From: Mycobacterium sp. ACS4331
GTDB taxonomy: Bacteria; Actinomycetota; Actinomycetes; Mycobacteriales; Mycobacteriaceae
DNA: 48,899 nt
NCBI RefSeq assembly: GCF_001667265.1
Contig: NZ_LZHW01000068.1
Span: 1-48,899, forward strand
Reading direction: 5' to 3'
The notes beneath the pieces were generated by a model. That model saw only the letters and a list, made by a program, of their open reading frames with translations, did no database searches and was not told the origin of the DNA. How positions within the stretch are numbered: position 1 is the stretch's first letter; the number at the start of each line of letters is the position of its first letter. Position numbers and translations under genes: made by a program. Below are positions 40,956-47,261 of this stretch, one piece after another.

Positions 40956-42152
40956 TCAGCCCCGGCGCAACAACTCGACGGCGTTGTCGCGCATGATGCG
41001 CCGTTTCGCACCATCGTCAAGCGGATCCAGCAGTTTGACGAAGTCCGCGGGTTCGGCGAGTCCCTCCGCATGCGGGTAGTCCGAACCCATCAGCAGGCAG
41101 TCGTCGTAGCCGAGGCGTTCGACGATCGCCGGGATGTCGTCCTCGGGATAGGGCACGACACCGATGTGCCTGCGGAAGATCTCCGACGGCCGTTCGGTGA
41201 GCCTGCCCCCGATCCAGGGACCGTTGCGCCCCATCCCCCGGCTCTTGTCCATGTGCACCAGAAACTGCGGCACCCATTCGGCGCCGTGTTCGGCGACCAG
41301 CACCTTGAGTCCGGGGAACCGGCCGAACAGGTTGTCGAAGATCAGGGCCGACAGCGTGTCCTCGATAGGGCGCTGACCATAGATGTTCATCCACTGCCAG
41401 GCCGACATGTGCCATGCGGCAGGGTCGGGATTGTGTCCCCACGCCGGCGAGATGGCGTTGAAGTACCAGTAGGGCTGAATATGGAAGACCAGGGTGCACC
41501 CCGCCTCCTGCAGCCGCGCGTACACCGGGTCGAAGTGGGGGTCGCCGGGTGAGCGTCCGTACGCCGGGCCGGTCGGCAGCAGGACCATCCGAGCGCCCTG
41601 GTCGATGATGGCCTCGGTCTCCGCGATCGCCGAGTCGAGGTCGCGCAGTGACAGAAGGGCCGTCGCGTAGAGCCGGTCCTGGTGGTTGAACCCCCAGGTC
41701 TCGTCGAACCAGCGGTTGAACGAGCGCAGATTCGCATACAGGGCCTCGGTGTCATCGACATAGTGCTCGCAGGCCAGCGCCATTCCGGCGGGAAAGATCA
41801 CGGCGCGTTCGACGTTCTGCTGCGCCATCACCTTCAGCCGGGGCTCGCGTTCGAGGTACTCCGGCTGCATGGGCTGCGGTTCGTAGGTCTCGTCGGGGTT
41901 GCCCGAGCCCATCTGCTTGAGCATCTCCTTGAGGGAGCCCGGACGGTACGCAAGGTCGAAACCCAATCCGGCCTCGCTGTTGAAGGTCGCGACGCGATGC
42001 CCGGCGAGGATCACCTCCTGGCCGTCGGCCGTCCGGATCGGCGCGATGGTGCGATCGTGAAACTCCTTGGGCAGATACCGCGTAAAGGCATCCCGTGTCT
42101 CGTAGCAGTGGGTGTCGCAGTCGAAGATCCCGTAATCGAGTTTCGCCGTCAT
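40956..42152 (-). CDS. Amidohydrolase_2-family metal-dependent hydrolase/decarboxylase (paralogue 3)
   Basis: A 398-residue TIM-barrel protein: Asp13/His15 in IFDCDTHCYETRDAF (strand 1 metal ligands), His in CTLVFHIQPYWYF (strand 5), VLVAEHGAEWVPQFL (strand 6) and LLMGSDYPHAEGLAEP (strand 8 Asp). ATG 42152 has GAAGGAG 6 nt upstream. It heads a four-gene operon with the two dehydrogenase subunits and a ligase, and is divergent from another dehydrogenase gene. The leader contains TTCTCGCGAGAA and GAGAA-N6-TTCTC dyads. Its link with an acyl-CoA dehydrogenase pair suggests it acts on a ring-opened or carboxylated CoA intermediate or the free acid; this is inference. Confidence 0.88.
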   Translation of the reverse strand: MTAKLDYGIFDCDTHCYETRDAFTRYLPKEFHDRTIAPIRTADGQEVILAGHRVATFNSEAGLGFDLAYRPGSLKEMLKQMGSGNPDETYEPQPMQPEYLEREPRLKVMAQQNVERAVIFPAGMALACEHYVDDTEALYANLRSFNRWFDETWGFNHQDRLYATALLSLRDLDSAIAETEAIIDQGARMVLLPTGPAYGRSPGDPHFDPVYARLQEAGCTLVFHIQPYWYFNAISPAWGHNPDPAAWHMSAWQWMNIYGQRPIEDTLSALIFDNLFGRFPGLKVLVAEHGAEWVPQFLVHMDKSRGMGRNGPWIGGRLTERPSEIFRRHIGVVPYPEDDIPAIVERLGYDDCLLMGSDYPHAEGLAEPADFVKLLDPLDDGAKRRIMRDNAVELLRRG

Positions 42153-42162
42153 GGTGCGCTCC

Positions 42163-42185
42163 TTCTCGCGAGAATCGGTATTCTC
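42163..42185. promoter_or_regulatory. Compound candidate operator: overlapping TTCTC-GC-GAGAA and GAGAA-N6-TTCTC
   Basis: GAGAATCGGTATTCTC (42170-42185) is an exact match with 6-bp perfect arms. Its left arm is also the right arm of TTCTCGCGAGAA (42163-42174), giving three half-sites in a row. It is 11-33 bp before the amidohydrolase ATG. TAGTAT (minus, near 42200-42205) and TATCCT (plus, 42204-42209) are possible -10 elements of the two divergent genes. Confidence 0.65.
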
Positions 42186-42246
42186 CGATTTCAGAAAACA
42201 TACTATCCTCGTTCGGTAATGACCATCCCGTGCTCGGAGGCCCCAC

Positions 42247-43368
42247 GTGGCCGTCAGTGAACGTGACGAACTTCGCGGTGTCGTCAGAAGCTTCCTGCAG
42301 AGCAGATCCACCAGCACGCACGTCCGCGAGGCCATGGTGTCCGAACGCGGCTTCGACGACGCCCTGTGGCGGGACATCTGCGGCGAACTGGGCCTCAGCG
42401 GCATTGCGGTGCCCGAGGAGTGGGGCGGCGCCGGGGCCGGAATGACCGAACTCACCGTGGTTTTCGAAGAGGCGGGGGCGGCACTGTTGTGCTCGCCGCT
42501 CTTCGCCACGGTGGGCCTCGCGGTTCAGGCCGTCCTCTCCAGCGGCGACCGCGAGGCGATGGCGGACCTGGTCCCGCCGTTTCTCGACGGCTCCCGCACC
42601 GCGACGGTGATCCTGAACGGAGCACTCGGACCCTGGGCGCCGGAAACCGTGACCCTGACGGCGGAGTACGCAGGCGGCACGCCCCACCTCAGCGGGGAGG
42701 CCGCTCTGGTGATCGACGGCCACAGCTGCGACGTCCTCCTGGCCGCCGCGCGGACCGAGGCGGGGCTGTCGTTGTTCGCCGTGGAAGCGGATGTGACCGG
42801 GCTGTCACGGCAGCCCCTCGCCGGTCTCGACCGGACCCGCCGGGTGGCGCGGGTGAGCTTCGACAGCACGCCGGCCCGGCTCATCGGAGCCGATGGCGGA
42901 GCCGCGCCGAGTCTGGAACACGCCAGCCAGCTGGCGCTGGTCGCGCTGGCCGCCGAGCAGCTCGGAGGCGCACAGCGTTGCCTGGACATGGCCGTCGGAT
43001 ACGCCCGCGATCGCATTCAGTTCGGCCGCCCGATAGGGAGTTTCCAAGCGGTCAAGCATCGCTGCGCCGACATGCTTGTGCTGGTCGAGGGTGCGCGTTC
43101 AGCTGTGGAACAGGCGGCTTCCGTCGCGGACGGGGTGGCCGACGACGACGGGCTCGCCGTCACCGCCTCCGTAGCCAAAATGGCCGCGTCGGAGGCCTAT
43201 GTGGCGGTGGCGCTCGACAACATGCGCGTGCACGGCGGCATCGGATTCACCTGGGAGCACGACGCGCACCTGTATATGCGGCGTGCCAAGGCCACCGAAC
43301 TGACCTTCGGAAGTCCCGAGGAGCACGCGCAACGCCTGGCTCAGATCGTCGTGAAGGGATCGTCGTGA
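42247..43368 (+). CDS. Acyl-CoA dehydrogenase, short-chain-subunit type
   Basis: A 373-residue dehydrogenase-like protein: AVPEEWGGAGAGMTELTVVF, RDRIQFGRPIGSFQAVKHRC (Arg/Phe/Gly block typical of FadE27/29-like chains) and MRVHGGIGFTWEHDAHLYMR. The C-terminus (TELTFGSPEEHAQRLAQIV) lacks the Glu motif, as in the partner subunits. GTG 42247 with GGAGG 6 nt upstream. It is divergent from the operon that holds a long/short pair, so it may combine with that long chain or with another one in the island. An LLM oxidoreductase gene follows 10 bp downstream. Confidence 0.88.
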   Translation: MAVSERDELRGVVRSFLQSRSTSTHVREAMVSERGFDDALWRDICGELGLSGIAVPEEWGGAGAGMTELTVVFEEAGAALLCSPLFATVGLAVQAVLSSGDREAMADLVPPFLDGSRTATVILNGALGPWAPETVTLTAEYAGGTPHLSGEAALVIDGHSCDVLLAAARTEAGLSLFAVEADVTGLSRQPLAGLDRTRRVARVSFDSTPARLIGADGGAAPSLEHASQLALVALAAEQLGGAQRCLDMAVGYARDRIQFGRPIGSFQAVKHRCADMLVLVEGARSAVEQAASVADGVADDDGLAVTASVAKMAASEAYVAVALDNMRVHGGIGFTWEHDAHLYMRRAKATELTFGSPEEHAQRLAQIVVKGSS

Positions 43369-43378
43369 AGGGAGCATT

Positions 43379-44281
43379 GTGACCGTCGCCTACTCGCTCG
43401 AACTGCCCACCCACCGGGTGGACGCGGAATCCGAGTTCGTCTCGGCCGAGGCCATCGCGGAGGTGGCGCGGGCCGCAGAGGCCTGTGGATACGGGGCGGT
43501 CCACGTCACCGATCATCCGGCACCGGACACGAAGTGGCTGGACCACGGCGGCCACCACGCCCTGGACCCCTTCGTGGCACTGTCATTCGCCGCGGCGGCG
43601 ACGTCGACCGTCAGACTGCTGACGAACGTGTACATCGCCGGATACCGGAATCCGCTGCTGGGTGCCAAGCAGATCCAGAGCCTGCACGTTCTTTCCGGCG
43701 AGCGGCTCATCCTGGGCACCGCGGCCGGATATCTGAAGCCGGAATTTCGCGCGCTGGGGGCTGATTTCGATGAGCGCGGGATGCGCCTCGACGAGGCGCT
43801 GGACGTGCTGGACAAGGTTCTGTCGGGTGCCGATGTGGCCTACGCGGGCAGCACCTTCGCGGCCCGGGGGGTCCGCCTGCGGCCCGTGCCGGCCGCCCCG
43901 CCGCCGGTGTGGGTCGGCGGAAACAGTCGCGCGGCCATCAAGCGGGCGGTGCATCGCGGTCAGGGCTGGGCGCCCTTCAACACGTTCGGATACGCGAGCG
44001 CATCGCGTACGGCTGAGATCTCCACGCTGGACGAATTCGAGGCCGCAATCGGATGGGCGAGGTCCTATGCGGCCCAGATCGGACGAACCGAGCACCTCGA
44101 CATCTGCTTCTCCGCGGGGAACATGTTGGCCGACAGCCGAAGCACTGACGAGCGTCACTCCGTGATCGACCGTCTGGTCAGTGCGGGTGTCACGTGGCTG
44201 ACCGTGGCACCCGAAGGTCAGGACCGTGCGGAGGTCATCGAACACGCCAGGGCATTCGCCAAGGAGTTCATCGGGACCTGA
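43379..44281 (+). CDS. LLM-class flavin (F420-type) oxidoreductase
   Basis: A 300-residue luciferase-like TIM-barrel protein: EACGYGAVHVTDHPAPDTKW near the N-terminus, LSFAAAATSTVRLLTNVYIA, GERLILGTAAGYLKPEFRAL, and PPPVWVGGNSRAAIKRAVHR (phosphate-binding strand). In mycobacteria these TIGR03619-like enzymes normally use F420; whether this one oxidises an alcohol or reduces an enone is unknown. GTG 43379 with GGGAG upstream. Same operon as the dehydrogenase at 42247. Confidence 0.88.
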   Translation: MTVAYSLELPTHRVDAESEFVSAEAIAEVARAAEACGYGAVHVTDHPAPDTKWLDHGGHHALDPFVALSFAAAATSTVRLLTNVYIAGYRNPLLGAKQIQSLHVLSGERLILGTAAGYLKPEFRALGADFDERGMRLDEALDVLDKVLSGADVAYAGSTFAARGVRLRPVPAAPPPVWVGGNSRAAIKRAVHRGQGWAPFNTFGYASASRTAEISTLDEFEAAIGWARSYAAQIGRTEHLDICFSAGNMLADSRSTDERHSVIDRLVSAGVTWLTVAPEGQDRAEVIEHARAFAKEFIGT

Positions 44282-44331
44282 CCGCCGAGGCGCCCGCACC
44301 CCGTCTTCTCGTTCTCTGGAATCCCTTCCGC

Positions 44332-44353
44332 ACAGACGATAACGTCTGTTCTC
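44332..44353. promoter_or_regulatory. Nested dyads directly before the isochorismatase-like gene
   Basis: ACAGACGATAACGTCTGT (44332-44349) is a perfect 18-bp palindrome. Overlapping it, GATAACGTCTGTTCTC (44338-44353) fits the island dyad with one mismatch and ends at the base before the ATG. TAACGT (44340-44345) is a TANNNT -10 element placed so that transcription would start at or next to the ATG, so the gene is probably leaderless and its operator covers the core promoter. Confidence 0.55.
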
Positions 44354-45016
44354 ATGCCGCAGCCCTCGCTTGCAGATCTGCTCGACATCGAGACGACGGC
44401 AATCGTCACCCAGGAGTGTCAGGGTGGTGTGGTGGGCCCAGAAGCCGGTCTCCCGATGCTCGCCGACGAGGCGCGACGGGAGGCGATCCCGAACATCGCC
44501 GCCCTCCTGGCGGCGGCCCGGTCAGTCGGCGCCACCGTCGTGCACTGCCTCGTGACCCGCAGGCCCGACGGCCGGGGGTCGAACACCAACGCGCGACTGT
44601 TCGCCGCGGGGAAGTCATTCGGGGTGGATCTGAGCCCTGGCACGCCCGCGACGTCGGTTCTGCCGGAACTCAACCCCGCCTCCAGCGATCTGGTGCTCAC
44701 CCGAACACACGGCCTGGGTCCGATGACCGGGACCGACCTGGATCCTGTGCTGCGAAACCTGGGCATTCAAACCATTGTCGGCGTGGGTGTTTCGGTGAAC
44801 GTCGCGATCACCAACTTCGTGATGGACGCGGTCAACCGCGGGTATCAGTTCGTTCTGCCCAGGGATGCCGTCGCCGGGGTCCCGCGGGAGTATGCCGACT
44901 CGGTGATCGACAACACGCTCGCGCTGCTTGCGACCGTCACCACGTCCGCCGACATCATCGACACGTGGACCGAACGCAGTGCCGCCACCCATCTTCTGGA
45001 TGTTGCCAAGCGATAG
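44354..45016 (+). CDS. Isochorismatase-fold protein with altered catalytic triad
   Basis: A 220-residue protein of the isochorismatase/cysteine hydrolase fold. The usual triad Asp-Lys-Cys is changed at each position: the N-terminal Asp site reads IVTQECQGGVVG (Glu21), the Lys site reads LTRTHGLGPMTGT (Arg117), and the Cys site reads GVSVNVAITNFVMDA (Ala151 where C is expected). True isochorismatases also lack the Cys, so hydrolysis of a vinyl ether is possible; otherwise it may be non-enzymatic or act by another mechanism. ATG 44354 has no ribosome site and probably lies at the transcript 5' end. It is followed by a separate promoter for the fourth amidohydrolase. Confidence 0.82.
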   Translation: MPQPSLADLLDIETTAIVTQECQGGVVGPEAGLPMLADEARREAIPNIAALLAAARSVGATVVHCLVTRRPDGRGSNTNARLFAAGKSFGVDLSPGTPATSVLPELNPASSDLVLTRTHGLGPMTGTDLDPVLRNLGIQTIVGVGVSVNVAITNFVMDAVNRGYQFVLPRDAVAGVPREYADSVIDNTLALLATVTTSADIIDTWTERSAATHLLDVAKR

Positions 45017-45017
45017 T

Positions 45018-45045
45018 GATAACGTCGGTTTACGCTCAGCGTAAA
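45018..45045. promoter_or_regulatory. Promoter and 17-bp palindrome of the amidohydrolase-MaoC operon
   Basis: TTTACGCTCAGCGTAAA (45029-45045) is a perfect palindrome with 8-bp arms round a single C. GATAACGTCGG (45018-45028), which resembles the -10 region of the preceding gene, abuts it, so the start of transcription would fall within the palindrome. The ATG is at 45079 after CAGGAGG. The palindrome has no similarity to the GAGAA-type dyad. Confidence 0.55.
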
Positions 45046-45078
45046 TGCGCATATCCGCAGTTCCCAGGAGGAAAGCCC

Positions 45079-46272
45079 ATGTCTCCGCGCTCACTTCCCT
45101 ACCCGGTCTTCGACATCGACAATCACATGTACGAGACCGAGGACGCGCTGACGAAGCACCTCCCCCGCGAGCACCGGGGTAAGGTCGGGTACGTCGAGGT
45201 CAACGGGCGTCCCAAGCTTGTGGTAAAGGACCACATCAGCCACATGATCCCGAACCCGACATTCGCCCGCGTCGCCAGGCCGGGAAGCGCCGAGGATTAC
45301 TTCCTGGGAAACAACCCGGAGGGGTTGACATTCCGCGAGTTCGTCGGCGAGGCGATGGATGTGATTCCCGCCTACCAGGCTCCCGAGCCCCGGGTGGCGT
45401 TGATGGACGAACTCGGCATCGACCGCTGCGTCATGTACCCCACGCTGGCCAGCCTCATCGAGGAGCGCACCACCGATGACGTCGTGCTGACACATGCGAT
45501 CATCCATGCTCTCAACGAATGGATGTATGAGCACTGGACATTCGACTATGAGGGCCGCATCTTCGCCACACCGGTGATCACCCTGGCACTGGTCGACAAG
45601 GCGATCGAGGAACTGCATTGGTGCCTCGAGCGGAACATGAAGACCTTCCTCGTCCGGCCCGCCCCCGTTCCGAGCCGATTCGGCGGATCCCGGTCGATGG
45701 GCCTGCCCGAGTTCGACCCGTTCTGGGAGGAGGTGGTCAAGGCCGGCATTCCGGTCACCATGCACGCCTCCGACAGCGGATACCAGAAACACCTGATGGA
45801 ATGGGAGGGCGGTGACGAGTACCTGTCCTTCAAGCCGAGCGCGCTGCGTGAAGTCGTGATGGGGCATCGCGCGATCGAGGACACCATGGCCGCGATGATC
45901 TGCCACGGTGCGCTCACCAGGTTTCCGGACTTGAAGCTGCTCTGTGTCGAGAACGGCAGCGGCTGGGTCAGGGGGCTCCTCGACCAGTTGGACCGCGCCC
46001 AGCGCATCATGCCGAAGGAGTTCGACGAGCACCCGGTGCAGGTGTTCAAGCGCAACGTCTACATCCATCCGTTCCTGGAGGATGACGTCAAGGGTGTCGT
46101 GGACATCATGGGCGCCGACCACGTGTTGTTCGGGTCGGACTTCCCGCATCCCGAGGGCATCGGCGATCCGCTGAGCTTCGTCGACCGACTTGTGGGCATC
46201 TCAGAGGACGACAAGGCAAAGATCATGGGCGGCAATGCCATGGGACTGCTCGACATTCGCGTGCCGGCATGA
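45079..46272 (+). CDS. Amidohydrolase_2-family metal-dependent hydrolase/decarboxylase (paralogue 4)
   Basis: A 397-residue TIM-barrel enzyme, closest in the window to the 17366 paralogue: Asp14/His16 in VFDIDNHMYETEDAL, MIPNPTFARVARPGSAEDYF, strand-5 His in VTMHASDSGYQKHL and strand-8 Asp in VLFGSDFPHPEGIGDP. ATG 45079 has AGGAGGAAAG just upstream; a much longer in-frame reading from 44194 runs through the isochorismatase gene in another frame and is not real. Its stop overlaps the MaoC gene by 4 bp (ATGA). The reaction is unknown. Confidence 0.9.
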   Translation: MSPRSLPYPVFDIDNHMYETEDALTKHLPREHRGKVGYVEVNGRPKLVVKDHISHMIPNPTFARVARPGSAEDYFLGNNPEGLTFREFVGEAMDVIPAYQAPEPRVALMDELGIDRCVMYPTLASLIEERTTDDVVLTHAIIHALNEWMYEHWTFDYEGRIFATPVITLALVDKAIEELHWCLERNMKTFLVRPAPVPSRFGGSRSMGLPEFDPFWEEVVKAGIPVTMHASDSGYQKHLMEWEGGDEYLSFKPSALREVVMGHRAIEDTMAAMICHGALTRFPDLKLLCVENGSGWVRGLLDQLDRAQRIMPKEFDEHPVQVFKRNVYIHPFLEDDVKGVVDIMGADHVLFGSDFPHPEGIGDPLSFVDRLVGISEDDKAKIMGGNAMGLLDIRVPA

Positions 46273-46745
46273 CGCAGGCGCCCGCCGGACCGGTGGTCTA
46301 CGACGGCATCGCCGCCTTCGAGGCGCACGTCGGGGAACACCTCGGCTTCAGTCGCTGGTTGACGGTGACCCAGACTGCGATCGACCTCTTCGCCGAGGCG
46401 ACCGGCGATCATCAGTGGATCCATGTGGATCCCGAGCGGGCCGCGGACGGGCCGTACGGCAGGACCATCGCCCACGGATACCTGACGCTGTCCCTTGTTC
46501 CCGTCATGGTGCAGCAGATCTATCGCGTCTCCGGCTTGGCGATGCAGATCAACTACGGGCTCGACAGGATTCGATTTCCCGCACCGGTTCCGGTCGACTC
46601 CCGCATCCGCGCGGGCGCCGAACTCCTGCGGGTCGACCGCACCGACCGCGGCGCTCGGGCGACGGTCCGGGTCACCGTAGAGGTCGAGGGCTCGGACCGG
46701 CCGGCGTGCGTGGCCGACACCATCGCGGCCATGGTCGAGTCGTGA
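46269..46745 (+). CDS. MaoC-type (R)-specific enoyl-CoA hydratase
   Basis: A 158-residue single hotdog protein. The hydratase-2 motif is intact: FAEATGDHQWIHVDPERA followed by GPYGRTIAHGYLTLSL, giving the catalytic Asp and His. It hydrates a 2-enoyl-CoA to the (R)-3-hydroxyacyl-CoA, matching the (3R)-type SDR at 29049. ATG 46269 overlaps the amidohydrolase stop by 4 bp, and its own stop overlaps the next gene (GTGA). Confidence 0.92.
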   Translation: MTQAPAGPVVYDGIAAFEAHVGEHLGFSRWLTVTQTAIDLFAEATGDHQWIHVDPERAADGPYGRTIAHGYLTLSLVPVMVQQIYRVSGLAMQINYGLDRIRFPAPVPVDSRIRAGAELLRVDRTDRGARATVRVTVEVEGSDRPACVADTIAAMVES

Positions 46746-47257
46746 ATGGTCGGCCACTGCGCGCATGCGGCTGGGTGAGCATGATGACGTGCGCCTCGGT
46801 TGCGCTCGCGTCAGCTCCCACCGCGGGATCGGAAACCGCCGATCAGGCACTCAACGGCACCTATCAGGCGGTGTCCAATGGCGACTGGGCGAAGACCGAC
46901 GGTGTCTACCGCGACGAGGTGACGGTGGTGTCGACGTGGACGATCGAGTCCTCGTGCTCTGATCCCCAAACCTGCACCGGGACGGTGACCAGTGATCAGG
47001 GCTGGACGGCGGACCTGAAGTTCCAGTCTCAGTCGTGGTGGCTGCGGCGGACCCTGGAGGCCTGGCAACAGTGCCCGGACGGTTCGACGGGCACCGGCCA
47101 TCAGCTGTTCCGGTTCTACCCCATCGACCGCGCGGAGGCCTCCCCCGGCTCACCCATCCTCGCCGGTGAGGACACCACGACCGGAGACCCCGGGGCGTGT
47201 GGCCGCGGGTATCCCATTGAGATTCGGATGCCGTTTCGGCTGACCAAGCTCTCCTGA
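46742..47257 (+). CDS. Exported conserved hypothetical protein
   Basis: A 171-residue protein with a signal peptide: Arg residues at 4 and 7, hydrophobic stretch CGWVSMMTCASVALASA and a likely cleavage after ASA. The mature part has two Cys pairs (SSCSDPQTCTG; QQC with GACGRG) suggesting disulfides, a beta-rich pattern with VSTWTIESSC and GTVTSDQGWTADL, and ends in MPFRLTKLS. Similar small exported proteins are common in mycobacteria; function is unknown. GTG 46742 overlaps the MaoC stop (GTGA); ATG 46781 is an alternative with a very short signal. Oddly, it is translated from the same catabolic operon. Confidence 0.78.
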   Translation: MNGRPLRACGWVSMMTCASVALASAPTAGSETADQALNGTYQAVSNGDWAKTDGVYRDEVTVVSTWTIESSCSDPQTCTGTVTSDQGWTADLKFQSQSWWLRRTLEAWQQCPDGSTGTGHQLFRFYPIDRAEASPGSPILAGEDTTTGDPGACGRGYPIEIRMPFRLTKLS

Positions 47258-47261
47258 CACC

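Noticed and set aside
44194..45078. N-terminal extension of the fourth amidohydrolase
   Set aside because: It is an out-of-frame reading through the LLM end and the isochorismatase-like gene; AGGAGG before ATG 45079 fixes the start.
10893..47257. Identification of the island as the classical cholesterol degradation cluster
   Set aside because: No KshAB, HsaA-D, KstD or IpdAB proteins and no KstR-type operators were recognised; only individual enzyme types are shared.
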